A stretch of 64,000 nt of DNA from Porphyromonas uenonis 60-3 (GCF_000174775.1 NZ_ACLR01000111.1:1-64000), one strand, 5' to 3'; shown: positions 45,434-55,520, numbered from the stretch's first letter. Notes: generated by a model not told the origin, from the sequence alone. Numbers and translations are program-made.

Positions 45434-46783
45434 CTGCTGGGCAACTTGCGTCGCCTGCGTGATGCGGTTCGCCATACCGATGCCGTCTCGACAATTGCCC
45501 GCAATGATGAGTCCAGGGTAACGACGCTCTATCTCAGCAATAGCAGCGCAGCGCTTCTCACTATCGGCACCGTACTGCGGGATCGCATGGCGGTGGCGCG
45601 AGATATGCACCATGTCGGGGGCGATGCGTGGATCGATGCGGAGCACTTTGTAAAGGTCTCGGAGCGCGAGCGCACGTACCGTTTCATCGTCCTGATCGAT
45701 CAAGTCGGGGTAGCGCGTCCCGCCCATGAAGATGCTGTAGAGAACTCCTTCGGCAGTCGGGGTGCGGTCAGCAAAGCAGTCCGACGGGAAGAGAACACCG
45801 AGGATATCCACTGGCTCTGACGAAGGCATGAGCGCACCGAAGCCACGATAGTTGCTGACCTTACGGTCAAAGCCGACAGCTACCTCCACGATCGGCGCAT
45901 AGTAGAGACTGGTAATGGGAGATAAGAGTTCGTCGGGGAGCGTCTCTCCGAGGAAGCTCGCCAAGGTGTGTGCGCCTACGGTAGAGACCACACGCTCGGC
46001 TGGAACTTCGTGGAGCTCTCCACCTTGCTGGTAAGTAACGAGCCAGTCGCCCGCTGCCCCCTGTCGGACCGATGTGACGGAGGCGCCAGTGCGGATATTG
46101 TCTGGGCCGATCTGCTCGACCATTTCGTGGATCATCGTCTCCAGTCCGTGCTGGGCTGAGTAGACCTCTTTGGTAGCTAGGCGATCACGGTCGCTCTTGG
46201 GCTCTTTGGCTTTTGCCATAGCTCCACGAATGAAGCTCCCGTACTCCTGCTCTAGGTTGTAAAGCTTGGGGAGTGCGTGGCGGGTCTCCAGCTTCATCGG
46301 ATCACCAGCGTAGATGCCCCCTATGAAGGGGTCGACGGCATACTGCAGGAAGCTCTTGCCGAGGCGACGACGAGCCAGGGAGCCGACAGATTCGTAGGGA
46401 TCGTTGCCTTTCTTGCGCCACGGCTCGCCTAGCAAACGGAACTTATCGCCCAGCGTGAAGAGCGGTGTCGTGAGCCCGCTCCAAGGTCCCGAGGGGAGGC
46501 GGTGAAGCTTTCCTTTCTTATAAATGTATCGGCAGTTGCCCTCTGGCGTGGCGGCTTCGTAGCCTGAGGGGAGAAGGGCAAAGAGCTCGGCAACTTCGGG
46601 GAAAGAGATCGCCCCTGTGTTAGGTCCCGTCTCAAAGGTGTAGCCTCCTTCCCGCAAAGTGCGGATTTGTCCACCAGCCCGCTCCGCCTCCTCGAGGACG
46701 AGGATGGGCAATCCTGCTTTCCGTAGGTAGAGTGCCGTGGTGAGACCTGTGATACCGGCACCGATGACTATCGTTTGTTTCAT
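45410..46783 (-). CDS. hemG: protoporphyrinogen/coproporphyrinogen oxidase (HemG/HemY type)
   Basis: A 457-residue FAD flavoprotein: VIGAGITGLTTALYLRKAG at the N-terminus is the dinucleotide fold, followed by ERAGGQIRTLREGGYTFETG, and a C-terminal PGLIIAGNCRDGIGMANRI. It oxidises protoporphyrinogen IX (or coproporphyrinogen III, HemY/CgoX) in heme synthesis; which one cannot be told here. It begins 12 bases after bioA and overlaps aroC at the 3' end. Confidence 0.88.
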   Translation of the reverse strand: MKQTIVIGAGITGLTTALYLRKAGLPILVLEEAERAGGQIRTLREGGYTFETGPNTGAISFPEVAELFALLPSGYEAATPEGNCRYIYKKGKLHRLPSGPWSGLTTPLFTLGDKFRLLGEPWRKKGNDPYESVGSLARRRLGKSFLQYAVDPFIGGIYAGDPMKLETRHALPKLYNLEQEYGSFIRGAMAKAKEPKSDRDRLATKEVYSAQHGLETMIHEMVEQIGPDNIRTGASVTSVRQGAAGDWLVTYQQGGELHEVPAERVVSTVGAHTLASFLGETLPDELLSPITSLYYAPIVEVAVGFDRKVSNYRGFGALMPSSEPVDILGVLFPSDCFADRTPTAEGVLYSIFMGGTRYPDLIDQDDETVRALALRDLYKVLRIDPRIAPDMVHISRHRHAIPQYGADSEKRCAAIAEIERRYPGLIIAGNCRDGIGMANRITQATQVAQQLIAESDQ

Positions 46784-46795
46784 ACTGAGTGACTG

Positions 46796-48109
46796 TTATC
46801 GTGATTGTCTAGCGACCATCTCCTGGACGACCGTGAGCAGGCCAGCGGTGAGGCGGGAGAGATCGTCGGGCTGGATGATGTATGGGGGCATGATGTAGCA
46901 GAGCCGGCCGAAGGGGCGTACCCATATGCCGAGCTCTACGAAGCGGCGCTGCATGAAGGCCATATCGACTGGCTCGTCTAGTTCGATCACGCCGATAGTG
47001 CCGAGGACGCGCACCTCGGTGACCCCAGCGAAAGCGCTGGCGGGTGCTAGCTCTTGCTTCAGTTGTGCCTCGATCCGGGCGACACGCTCTAGCGTTGGCT
47101 CCCTCTGCAGGAGCTGCAGGCTGGCGAGGGCGACGGAGCAGGCCAGGGGGTTGGCCATAAAGGTGGGACCGTGCATGAAGCAACCTGCCTCGCCACGGCA
47201 AACGGTCTCAGCGACACGCTGCGTCGTAACGATGGCGGAGAGGGTCATATAGCCTCCCGTGAGTGCCTTGCCGAGGGTGACGATGTCGGGCAGGACGCCC
47301 GCATGCTCCATCGCAAACATACGACCCGTACGTCCGAATCCTGTGGCTATCTCGTCAAAGATGAGCAACACGCCGTACTGATCGCACAGCTTGCGCGCCT
47401 CTACGAGGTAGTTAGGATGGTAAAAGTACATACCGCCAGCGCCCTGCACGATAGGCTCTAGGATGAGCGCTGCGATCTGCTCGCCGTGCTGAGCGAGCAC
47501 TTGGCGGAGTGGCTCCATAGCATCGTCGCGCCACGGCTCGCCCCACTTGACGGAGGGCGGTGCGAGGAAGTGTTGCTGCGGCAGTGCCGTGCCGAAGATA
47601 CTGTGCATCCCGGTGACGGGGTCGCAGACACTCATGGCGTGCCACGTGTCGCCGTGGTAGCCTCGACGAATGGTGACGAAGTGGTCACGCTGCGTCTCCC
47701 CGAGCGACTGCTGATACTGGATCGCCATCTTGAGCGCTACCTCGACAGCGACCGAACCACTGTCGGCGTAGAAGATCCAATCGAACCCTTCGGGGAGCAT
47801 CTTCAGGAGCTCCTCTCCTAGAGCTATGGCAGGTTGATGCGTTAGCCCGCCAAACATGACGTGGCTCATCTTCCCGATCTGCGTCTCCACGGCAGCATTG
47901 AGCGCAGGGTGATTGTACCCATGCACAGCGCACCACCAGGAGCTCATGCCGTCAATCAGCTCTGTGCCGTCGGCTAGGTAGATGCGCACCCCCTCGGCGT
48001 GCGATACGGGGTAGACTGGTAGCGGATTTTCCGTAGAAGTGTAGGGATGCCACAGGTGCTTGCGGTCCCACGCTAAGGCTTGCTGGACTGTTGGATCGTA
48101 TGGCTTCAT
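46796..48109 (-). CDS. bioA: adenosylmethionine-8-amino-7-oxononanoate aminotransferase
   Basis: A 437-residue PLP enzyme of biotin synthesis that converts KAPA to DAPA using SAM. Family features: [44 protein letters not shown], and the PLP lysine in [15 protein letters not shown] (near residue 280). It begins 3 bases after the bioB stop. bioF, bioC and bioD are not in the window. Confidence 0.95.
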   Translation of the reverse strand: MKPYDPTVQQALAWDRKHLWHPYTSTENPLPVYPVSHAEGVRIYLADGTELIDGMSSWWCAVHGYNHPALNAAVETQIGKMSHVMFGGLTHQPAIALGEELLKMLPEGFDWIFYADSGSVAVEVALKMAIQYQQSLGETQRDHFVTIRRGYHGDTWHAMSVCDPVTGMHSIFGTALPQQHFLAPPSVKWGEPWRDDAMEPLRQVLAQHGEQIAALILEPIVQGAGGMYFYHPNYLVEARKLCDQYGVLLIFDEIATGFGRTGRMFAMEHAGVLPDIVTLGKALTGGYMTLSAIVTTQRVAETVCRGEAGCFMHGPTFMANPLACSVALASLQLLQREPTLERVARIEAQLKQELAPASAFAGVTEVRVLGTIGVIELDEPVDMAFMQRRFVELGIWVRPFGRLCYIMPPYIIQPDDLSRLTAGLLTVVQEMVARQSR

Positions 48110-48112
48110 AGG

Positions 48113-49123
48113 TTAAGCGGTTTCTTCGGTACGCCAGTCCTTTTCATTGGTATTGCGGTAGCCCATCTCGGCGATGAGCTGCATATCTTCGCGAGCTTGC
48201 ATGCCACTGGTTGTCAGCATGTCGCCTGTGATGGCACTATTGATGCCGATGTACATAGCTTGTCGCATCACCTCTGGCGAAAGCCTCAGCCGTCCTCCAC
48301 TAAAGCGCAGGAAAGCTGTCGGATTGATCAGGCGAAAGAGTGCTACCGTGCGCAGGTACTCCTCGTCTGTCAGGCGAGGCTCCTTGGCGAGTGGCGTGCC
48401 AGCGATCGGCTGGAGTATGTTGATTGGTATAGAGCGTATGGCGAGCGAACGTAGATAGCAGGCGAACTCGATGCGCTGTGCCATCGTCTCGCCCATGCCG
48501 ATGATACCTCCCGAGCAAACCTGCAGTCCTACCTCCCGAGCCCAGCGAATGGTCTGCTCTTTCTCCACCTGCGTGTGAGTCGTGCAGAGCTTGGGGAAGT
48601 GTGACGGAGCGCTCTCCATATTACAGTGATAGGTGGTGACGCCCGCCTCGTGAAGGCGTCGGAGTTGCTCCTTCGTCAGTAGTCCCATAGAGGCGCAAAG
48701 CTTGATATCGCTCGCCTGACGCATCGCCTCGTAGTGCTGAGCGATACGCTCTATCTCCCGATCACTCTGCCCTCGTCCACTAGCCACGAGTGCTATGCGC
48801 CCGATGCCCGCCTGGCGATTGGCGCGTGACTCTGCCACGCACGGCTCGACATCCAGCAGCGGGTAGGCCTCCGCCTGCGTATGGTAGTGAGCACTCTGAG
48901 CGCACCAGTGACAGTCCTCCGAGCAATGCCCGCTCTTGACATTGATGATCGAGCAAGTGTCGAAGGCGTCTCCCATACAGTGGCGCGTCACACGGTGCGC
49001 CGCCTCATAGAGCGCCTCCGAGTCGGCCTGCTGCGCCAAGTCCAGCGCTTCTTCCTGGGTCACCTCCACAGGTTCTGAAGAGCAGAGAGAGGTAACGATG
49101 TCTGATAAAGGTCTCATGAGCAT
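48113..49123 (-). CDS. bioB: biotin synthase
   Basis: A 336-residue radical-SAM enzyme that inserts sulfur into dethiobiotin. The cluster motif C67-x3-C71-x2-C74 ([13 protein letters not shown]) is present, as are the later residues typical of BioB ([10 protein letters not shown] for the usual NLDT/S region; [12 protein letters not shown] near the C-terminus with the arginine ligand). It heads bioB-bioA-hemG; a long hairpin lies in its upstream region. Confidence 0.94.
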   Translation of the reverse strand: MLMRPLSDIVTSLCSSEPVEVTQEEALDLAQQADSEALYEAAHRVTRHCMGDAFDTCSIINVKSGHCSEDCHWCAQSAHYHTQAEAYPLLDVEPCVAESRANRQAGIGRIALVASGRGQSDREIERIAQHYEAMRQASDIKLCASMGLLTKEQLRRLHEAGVTTYHCNMESAPSHFPKLCTTHTQVEKEQTIRWAREVGLQVCSGGIIGMGETMAQRIEFACYLRSLAIRSIPINILQPIAGTPLAKEPRLTDEEYLRTVALFRLINPTAFLRFSGGRLRLSPEVMRQAMYIGINSAITGDMLTTSGMQAREDMQLIAEMGYRNTNEKDWRTEETA

Positions 49124-49145
49124 TCTATTAAAGGTCTATAATCGA

Positions 49146-49197
49146 ATGGACGCATCGCCCACCCCTTGCTTAGCAAAGGAGTCTGCGATACGTCCAT
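49146..49197. terminator. long hairpin between the POT gene and bioB
   Basis: ATGGACGCATCGC pairs with GCGATACGTCCAT over 13 bp, with an inner stem CCTTGC/GCAAAGG. It could end POT transcription or act in the bioB leader. There is no long T run on the minus strand, so the termination call is moderate. Confidence 0.55.
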
Positions 49198-49260
49198 CGT
49201 TATTGGTGGAGAATTGATACAGTCTTTTGTTGGAGACTATTATCTCATAGTACAGTCTCC

Positions 49261-51300
49261 TTAGTCTGCAGTAGCGCGTTCGAGGCGCTTCATGACAGCA
49301 AATATAAAGGCAGCTGAGAGGAGACAGCAGATGATTAGCACGCCCCAGAACCAGCCCATAGGCATCTTGTCCCAGAGAGAGCCCATCACGCCGACAAGCA
49401 GGTTACCTATAGCGGTTGCTGCGAGCCATCCACCCTGCATAAGACCAGCGTACTGTGGAGGAGCTACCTTAGAGACGAAGGAGAGACCCATCGGGCTAAG
49501 GAAGAGCTCAGCAAGTGTCAGCACGAAGTAAGTACCGATCAGCCAATTAGGTGATACGAGCGTATCACTGGTACCATGGATATGAGCAGGAGCGGGTAGT
49601 GCGTACATGATCGTTGGGATCAGTAGCACGCAGAATCCGACAGCTGCTAGGAGCATACCGATACCGATCTTGCGAGGAGCTGAGGGCTCCTTACCACGAT
49701 TGGCCAGGTAACCAAAGAGTCCTACCGTGACAGGAGTTAGCAGGATGATGAAGAATGGATTGAACTGCTGGAAGATCTGAGGTGTAATGTTTCTCAGAGC
49801 ATCAGCGATAGGCTTGATGTCTATAAAGTATCCACCAGCGAGACCAGCGATACCTAACACGACGAGGATTAAGCCTGTCTTGACATTCTTCTTACCGCCC
49901 AGTAGCCCGAAGGTAGAGAGGTAGATACCATACATGAAGCAGATGAAAGGTATCAGCATCAGTAGACTAAACGGCATATAGCCCGCAGCGTCTACACGTG
50001 ATACGGTATAGTCTCGTGCGAAGAAGGTCATCGTCAAACCGTTCTGATGGAAAGCCATCCAGAAGAAGATCACAACGAAGAAGACCAGTCCTAGTGCGAT
50101 GAGACGCTCCTTAACCTCAGCCTTAGACATCTCGACGACATGCGCTGAGCTGTCGCCCTGTGCTGCCATAGCCTTAGCTTGCTTGACGGTTACGTCTGCT
50201 GCCTTCCAGGTCTTACGACAGAGTACGAAGATCAAGATAGATATGATCAAGCTGATACAAGCCACAAAGAACGAGAGACTATAAGACTGTGACAAGGTCG
50301 TCGACACATAGTGCTCACCGAAGGCACGCTCGAAGCTTAACTCTTGAGCTGCTTCACCTCTGTCTTTACGCTCCGCATTGAGTTTATTGTTTAGATCAGC
50401 CGTCCACTCAGCTGGGATCTGCAGCATAGCCACGCGCTCATTAATAGCAAATTTGGCCGGCTCGTCCTTTGCATTGCGACTGATGAGGATCTCATGGTCG
50501 GCATCCGTGATCTGAAGTTGAGGATCACTCACTAGCCCAGCTTTAGTATACTGGCGGAGAGCTGCTATACGTAGGTCGTGAAGAACTTGCGCCTCGTCTT
50601 CGGGGAACATGACGCCAGCCTTCTTCTTAGCAGCTGTAACCTTTTGACTCTGCTCTTCAGCCGTCAGCTGAGCATACTCAGGGTGCTTAGCTTGTAGCTC
50701 TGCGATAAAGGCATCGGCATCGACTGTCTCATCGTTGAGCTTATTGTAGTTTGCGGGAATGGTTGCATCGTAGAAGTAGTTCTCCTTAGCTAGTACATTG
50801 TTCGTAATCCAGTTACCCATGCTAGGAGCAAAGAAGGCACCAATATTGATGAACATGTAGAAGATGGAGAACGCCATATCACGTCCTTTAGAGAACCGAG
50901 GGTCATCATATATCTTACCCACGAGTGCCTGTAGGTTACCCTTAAAGAGTCCCGTACCAGCAGCAATCAGGAAGAGGGATAAGAGCATGATCGTGATACC
51001 CGCACTCCCAGAGCCAAAAGGTAGCCCCAGGAGTAGGTAACCAGCGAACATGATCGTGACACCAGCAAAGATGGTCTTACCATATCCGAGCCATTTATCA
51101 GCTATGATACCACCGAAGATTGGAAGGAAGTAGACAAGCGCTAGGAAGGTACCATATAGCATACTAGTCGTTGCCGAGGAGAAGCCGAACTTCGCCTGTA
51201 GGTAGAGCGTCAATATGGCTAGCATCGTATAGTAGCCGAAACGCTCTCCCATGTTCGTTAGGGCTAATACGATAAGCCCCTTGGGGTGTTTATTTTCCAT
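49261..51300 (-). CDS. POT-family proton-dependent oligopeptide transporter
   Basis: A 679-residue MFS-type transporter taking up di- and tripeptides with protons. The N-terminal ERFGYYTMLAILTLYLQ is the family motif. An insert of about 150 polar residues (about 185-340) lies between the first five or so and the later membrane segments; it is not hydrophobic and includes a charged helix (LTAEEQSQKVTAAKKKAG). The C-terminal part has SFVSKVAPPQYAGLMQGGW. It starts 39 bases after the DUF4831 stop. Such inserts occur in some Bacteroidota POT proteins. Confidence 0.9.
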   Translation of the reverse strand: MENKHPKGLIVLALTNMGERFGYYTMLAILTLYLQAKFGFSSATTSMLYGTFLALVYFLPIFGGIIADKWLGYGKTIFAGVTIMFAGYLLLGLPFGSGSAGITIMLLSLFLIAAGTGLFKGNLQALVGKIYDDPRFSKGRDMAFSIFYMFINIGAFFAPSMGNWITNNVLAKENYFYDATIPANYNKLNDETVDADAFIAELQAKHPEYAQLTAEEQSQKVTAAKKKAGVMFPEDEAQVLHDLRIAALRQYTKAGLVSDPQLQITDADHEILISRNAKDEPAKFAINERVAMLQIPAEWTADLNNKLNAERKDRGEAAQELSFERAFGEHYVSTTLSQSYSLSFFVACISLIISILIFVLCRKTWKAADVTVKQAKAMAAQGDSSAHVVEMSKAEVKERLIALGLVFFVVIFFWMAFHQNGLTMTFFARDYTVSRVDAAGYMPFSLLMLIPFICFMYGIYLSTFGLLGGKKNVKTGLILVVLGIAGLAGGYFIDIKPIADALRNITPQIFQQFNPFFIILLTPVTVGLFGYLANRGKEPSAPRKIGIGMLLAAVGFCVLLIPTIMYALPAPAHIHGTSDTLVSPNWLIGTYFVLTLAELFLSPMGLSFVSKVAPPQYAGLMQGGWLAATAIGNLLVGVMGSLWDKMPMGWFWGVLIICCLLSAAFIFAVMKRLERATAD

Positions 51301-51339
51301 ATGAATGGTTCGTTTATAGATTAGTATTTTTCAAGTTAT

Positions 51340-52449
51340 TCATTGCCGAGGTAGCTCGATCAGCTCGATAGAGCCACTCGTGAGGTCGAAGTAGATCGTG
51401 TAGGGGAGCTGTCCTAGCTTGTCTGCGCCTAGCTTGTGCTCTAGGAGTGCTGGGCGTCCCCACTGCGCTACCGAGAGCTCTAGCGTGATCGCCTGACTGC
51501 GCTCGGGGAGCTGTAGAGAGACACGTGCTCGCCCTGGCTCAATGTAGCGGAGAGCCTTACTCTTGATCAACTTGTGTAGCTCCGATTCGCTCAGTGGCGC
51601 AGGGCGCTTCAGCGCTTTAACATCTATATAGATAGGAGCTCCGGAGAGATCCTCCTTGTCGACCAAACCATACTGCGGAGCGAAGCGAGCCACCACCTGC
51701 TGCGTGGCTGGCTCCGTGATCGGCACATCTACCACCTCCTCATAGTATCGTCTCGTAGTACGACCTGCGAAGAGCGCTTGCAGTGCTGCCAACTCCTTGT
51801 CGAGCCCGTCTAGGACCATCTTGAGCGCTGGGCCATCGCATGGCATCGTCTCGACTTGACCCGATAGTAGCTCCACACGTCGCTCCCGTAGCTCGAAGAG
51901 CCTATTTGCCGCCACCTCCGCCTGCTTGGCACGTGAGGTCGCTAGGGCATACTCTTGAGGCAAAGCTTGGCTAGCCTCCTGACTGGCCACCGCCTTAGGG
52001 TAGTCAGCTAGGTAGTCGGTTGTAGCGGGCTGGTACGCCTTGCCGTGGAGAGAATAAAGCAATCCATCGGGTGTCAGAGAGGCCAACTGCTCGACGGAAG
52101 GCAGCGCTACCGACTCAATCAGGAAGCCCTGCGCCTTATCCGGGACACCGTGAGCGTGCATTGCGACACGCTCTATCTGGTAGCGCGTCGCAGGCTGCGT
52201 CGGATAGTTCTCCCCCAAGTAGCGAGAGGCGTAAGCGACTAGAGGACCTGGCTCAAACTGTTCCTCCGAGAGGACAAAGTGTATGCGTAGTTGTGTCTTC
52301 GGTAGATAGTAAACGACCCCGCTCGTAGGCTGATCGTCAGCCACGTACGGAGTCACAGTCGCCTGACGACTAGCGCAGCTCGTGAGCCACACCATCGTCA
52401 TCGCAAGCGCCCATAAAGTTAGTCGGCTAGGGGTCTTATGTCTGTGCAT
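51340..52449 (-). CDS. DUF4831-family lipoprotein
   Basis: A 369-residue lipoprotein (signal ALAMTMVWLTSCAS) of the Bacteroidota-specific DUF4831 family; YYLPKTQLRIHFVL and YRIERVAMHAHGVPD-like (YQIERVAMHAHGVPD) segments are typical. Function unknown. It is probably cotranscribed with the POT gene. The -7 box lies at 52478-52485, next to a 7-bp array. Confidence 0.78.
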   Translation of the reverse strand: MHRHKTPSRLTLWALAMTMVWLTSCASRQATVTPYVADDQPTSGVVYYLPKTQLRIHFVLSEEQFEPGPLVAYASRYLGENYPTQPATRYQIERVAMHAHGVPDKAQGFLIESVALPSVEQLASLTPDGLLYSLHGKAYQPATTDYLADYPKAVASQEASQALPQEYALATSRAKQAEVAANRLFELRERRVELLSGQVETMPCDGPALKMVLDGLDKELAALQALFAGRTTRRYYEEVVDVPITEPATQQVVARFAPQYGLVDKEDLSGAPIYIDVKALKRPAPLSESELHKLIKSKALRYIEPGRARVSLQLPERSQAITLELSVAQWGRPALLEHKLGADKLGQLPYTIYFDLTSGSIELIELPRQ

Positions 52450-52477
52450 GATCTACCAATGAAAAATAGACTTGCGA

Positions 52478-52485
52478 CAAAGATA
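52478..52485 (-). promoter_or_regulatory. -7 box of the DUF4831-POT operon, joined to a 7-bp array
   Basis: The minus strand reads AACTTCTTTTTCGTATCTTTG. The 7-bp array starts within nine bases upstream, the same layout as for pyrE and FKBP. Confidence 0.6.
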
Positions 52486-52493
52486 CGAAAAAG

Positions 52494-52636
52494 AAGTTAG
52501 AGCTTAGAAATTAGGGGTTAGAGATTAGAAGCTAGAGGTTAGAGATTAGTAATTAGAGGTTAGAAATCCGATCCTCCCGACAGTTCCGAAACACTCCGAT
52601 CTCTAACCTCTAATCTCTCATTTCTAATCTCTAACT
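52494..52636. repeat. inverted pair of 7-bp arrays, reverse copy of the 43551-43684 element
   Basis: The left arm 52494-52567 has TTAGAGC, TTAGAAA, TTAGGGG, TTAGAGA units; the right arm 52600-52636 has CTCTAAC, CTCTAAT units. The spacer CCCGACAGTTCCGAAACAC matches the reverse complement of the spacer at 43588-43618 with changes. Confidence 0.8.
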
Positions 52637-52835
52637 CCCTCGAGGCACTCCGATACCCTTTGAAGCCCTTGACACCACACCTCCGAGGAAATCGAAAATC
52701 TCTCAGTGGGGATTTCGGAATATCCATGGAGGAACAAAAAAAATCTTCGGAACTTTGATTTGCTTCTTCCGAAGTTTCATTTCATTCTTCCGAACTTTTA
52801 TTTCGGCCCTCCGTGGAGAATTTTCGTTTGCTCGC
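52637..52835 (-). repeat. dispersed intergenic repeat, copy D (reverse)
   Basis: CTTCGGAA at 52745 and CTTCCGAA at 52766 and 52787 (21-base steps), with AAAAAAAA before them. Flanks match copy C in reverse, including CGATACCCTTTGAAGCCC. The gap 52450-53034 is almost wholly filled by this element; no gene is seen in it. Confidence 0.85.
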
Positions 52836-52972
52836 TGGAGATTTTCAATTTCCTCAGGAGGAAGCCTGAGCTCATCGGAGGATTCGGAGGGTGTCTGAGG
52901 AGGTGAGAGAGACCTATTGCCTGCGAGTCACTCGTTCTATCGTTTGGCTTTGTGAGGAGGTAGGATGGAGGA

Positions 52973-53003
52973 TTGATTTATACCAATGTTTTTTATACTT
53001 TTG
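52973..53003 (+). promoter_or_regulatory. promoter of the type IX cargo gene
   Basis: TTG at 52973-52975, a 20-base spacer and TACTTTTG at 52996-53003 form a good Bacteroidota promoter, about 30 bases before the ATG at 53035. Confidence 0.7.
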
Positions 53004-53034
53004 TGTGAATAAATCATCTAAAGATACAAGCCCT

Positions 53035-54963
53035 ATGACACAACGACTACACTATCTACTACTCGTGCTGACCGCCCTCCTACTCGGTCAGGCTGTCTGC
53101 GCCGCTCAGGCTCCAGCTGAGGGCGCTCAGATCGAGCTAATCGTACCTAAGGGTACGCAGTATGTCAACTTTGAGGTGAGCTACCTCGATGGTGCCAAGG
53201 CGAGCGACATCGACTTCGGCGATGGCATCGTAAAGCAGTACGAGGGACAAACGCAGCTTATCAATCACAAGTATGCCACTAAGATAACGGAGGAGACGGT
53301 TATCAAGATTGATGCCACCAAGCTCACTCAATTATGTAACGCCGAACAAAACTATCGCGATCTAGCTCCAGGTTTCTCAGGCTTTGGCAAGATAGTGGCT
53401 CCAGAGCTACAGGTGCTTCGCCTAGCTCGCAATAACTACACGCTCCGAGACAGTCGCGAGAAGATGATAGATCTCTCTGGCTGTCCTAAGCTCGAAGAGG
53501 TCGTCCTCCACAATGTCCCTGGTATCAAGCTACCTACAGAGCATGCAGCGCTTAAGAAGGTGTCCATCATCAGCCCTGCGAATACCTTGGATCGAAACTA
53601 TGCGATACTCTCTAATAAGCACTTAGACCTATCTGGCTATACCGTACTGAGTGAGGTGAACTTACCGTTTCAACCGAATCTGGAGACGGTCAATCTGACA
53701 GGAGCGATCGCCCTGACCAAGCTCATCCTCAATCAGGGTAGCCTATATAAGATCGATGGTATCAAGGAGCTAGCTGCGCTTACTGAGGTCAACCTCTCGG
53801 GCAACTACCTCCCCTACTCTTCGCTACCACTCAAGCGTCCTGCGCTAGCCAAATTTGACTACCGGCAAGAGGGTGTACGCCTAGCTCCCGAGTGTGTGGA
53901 CAAAAACACCATCCATCTAGCCGACATGCTGAATGTAAAAGATGCCGACGGCGTAGCTCAGCCTACTACGATCAAGCAGGTCAAGCAGCTCAACAAGAAC
54001 GGTCGCACGCTCACGGAGGGACAGGACTACATCCGCAAGGGTAGCGATCTTATCATCCTAAAGAGTGGCTATCTCCTGGGTAAGGACACCTTAGACGCTA
54101 TCCAACTAAGCATCAAAGCCACCAATGCTTACTACCCCGACTACTATAAGAGCTCAAATGGAGACCCCGAGCTCATACTAGACATAACTCGCGAGGGTGC
54201 TGTCTATCCTCAGGAGAAGCAAAAACTTACTTTTACCGCTGGTGAGGGAGGCTTGATCGAGGCTATGGCGGGTGACGCTAAGCTTACCTCAGGTGCCGAG
54301 GTAGAGCCTGGCACTCCGCTCACCTTCACCGCTACACCCCATGAGGGATACATCATCACCGAGTGGCGCGTCAACGACAAGGTTCGGATGACTCTAGGGC
54401 TTAACAAGAAGCCTGTCACGGATGCTACCATTGAGGTCAATATGTACAGCGAGCCGATGACGGTGACCGTCACCTTTGCCAATGCTGCAGACAACTACCC
54501 CGTCACCTTCTCCAAGGAGGGCGAGGGCAATCTGATCGCTACGGTCGAGGGCAAGCAGTTTACGACAGGCACTTTTTTCGCCAAGGGTACGAAGGTGCTC
54601 TTTGAGGCGAAAGCTTTCACCAACCACATCGTCAAGGAGTGGCAAGTCAATGGCAAAACCATCCCCGCAGGCGAGGAGCAAGCAAGCTACACGCTGACTG
54701 TCGGCAAGAAGAGCGATGTCAAGGTAGTCTTTGCGGTCCACAACGCTATCGATGCGCTTCAAGGCACACGCTATCAGATCGCACAGACGGCTCAGACACT
54801 CACCGTGCTGGGTGCCACAGCAGGCGAGACAATCCGTCTCTACACGCTCACAGGTACACCCATAGCTACGGCAACGGGAGATGCAACGCTCACCATCTCA
54901 CAGCTCCCCGCTGGCATCTACCTCCTACAGATCGGCAACGACTGGGTTAAGGTGACGCTCTAG
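53035..54963 (+). CDS. cell-surface protein with type IX secretion sorting domain
   Basis: A 642-residue secreted protein. The frame is open to 52891, but the promoter and signal peptide (YLLLVLTALLLGQAVCAAQA) set the start at 53035. Residues about 100-290 read as a leucine-rich-repeat-like fold (LQVLRLARNNYTL, LKKVSIISP). Two divergent InlB B-like repeats follow (about 400-470 and 480-560; EYGYIITEWRVND-like GYIITEWRVND and HIVKEWQVNGK). The last 70 residues form a type A sorting domain: GETIRLYTLTGTPIATATGD, then LTISQLPAGIYLLQIGNDWVKVTL in two blocks. It should be exported by the Por system, whose PorT is also in this window. Confidence 0.85.
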   Translation: MTQRLHYLLLVLTALLLGQAVCAAQAPAEGAQIELIVPKGTQYVNFEVSYLDGAKASDIDFGDGIVKQYEGQTQLINHKYATKITEETVIKIDATKLTQLCNAEQNYRDLAPGFSGFGKIVAPELQVLRLARNNYTLRDSREKMIDLSGCPKLEEVVLHNVPGIKLPTEHAALKKVSIISPANTLDRNYAILSNKHLDLSGYTVLSEVNLPFQPNLETVNLTGAIALTKLILNQGSLYKIDGIKELAALTEVNLSGNYLPYSSLPLKRPALAKFDYRQEGVRLAPECVDKNTIHLADMLNVKDADGVAQPTTIKQVKQLNKNGRTLTEGQDYIRKGSDLIILKSGYLLGKDTLDAIQLSIKATNAYYPDYYKSSNGDPELILDITREGAVYPQEKQKLTFTAGEGGLIEAMAGDAKLTSGAEVEPGTPLTFTATPHEGYIITEWRVNDKVRMTLGLNKKPVTDATIEVNMYSEPMTVTVTFANAADNYPVTFSKEGEGNLIATVEGKQFTTGTFFAKGTKVLFEAKAFTNHIVKEWQVNGKTIPAGEEQASYTLTVGKKSDVKVVFAVHNAIDALQGTRYQIAQTAQTLTVLGATAGETIRLYTLTGTPIATATGDATLTISQLPAGIYLLQIGNDWVKVTL

Positions 54964-55010
54964 CCCAACACTTAAAAAGTCTCAGGGGGCGAGGATTCAG
55001 ATATTTATTG

Positions 55011-55018
55011 TACCTTTG
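55011..55018 (+). promoter_or_regulatory. -7 box of rpmE2
   Basis: TACCTTTG within ATTGTACCTTTGCCCC. It is 182 bases before the start codon, so the leader is long. Confidence 0.55.
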
Positions 55019-55200
55019 CCCCCCGAAGCTTGTCTCCTCGAGTGTGAGCAGCTCACCGATTGCTACTTGATCGGGACAAGCCCTTGCGGTATCCACGTGG
55101 TGCTAGACGATAGCCTAGATCTTCGCTAGCCCTCTGTCCACTAGGTGGAAGGAGAGCCACGCTCCTGCAAGATTATTAACTACTTAAACGCATCAAAGCA

Positions 55201-55464
55201 ATGAAAAAGGATCTACATCCTGAGAATTACCGTCCAGTGGCATTCAAAGATATGTCCAACGACGAAGTCTTCATCACGAAGAGCACAGCCAACGCAAAGG
55301 AGACTATCGAGATCGATGGCGAGACCTACCCACTCATCAAGATAGAGATCTCCAACACGTCTCACCCCTTCTACACGGGCAAGGCTAAGCTCGTCGATAC
55401 AGCAGGACGTGTTGATAAGTTCATGAGCCGCTACGGCAATCGTGGTAAGAAGGCTGACAAGTAA
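55201..55464 (+). CDS. rpmE2: 50S ribosomal protein L31 type B
   Basis: A protein of 87 residues starting MKKDLHPENYRPVAFKDMSN with SNTSHPFYTGKAKLVDTAGR and FMSRYG in the later part. It lacks the zinc-binding cysteines, hence the type B (C-minus) form that replaces zinc-binding L31 when zinc is short in some species. Monocistronic, with a strong terminator downstream. Confidence 0.96.
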   Translation: MKKDLHPENYRPVAFKDMSNDEVFITKSTANAKETIEIDGETYPLIKIEISNTSHPFYTGKAKLVDTAGRVDKFMSRYGNRGKKADK

Positions 55465-55520
55465 GCCACACATCTAGGTCTGAGTGCGCCGTCTGCGCCT
55501 CTTGACCAGTCCCAAATTAC

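Noticed and set aside
52891-53034. Extension of the type IX cargo protein to 52891
   Set aside because: It lies upstream of a good promoter and would place 48 residues before the signal peptide.
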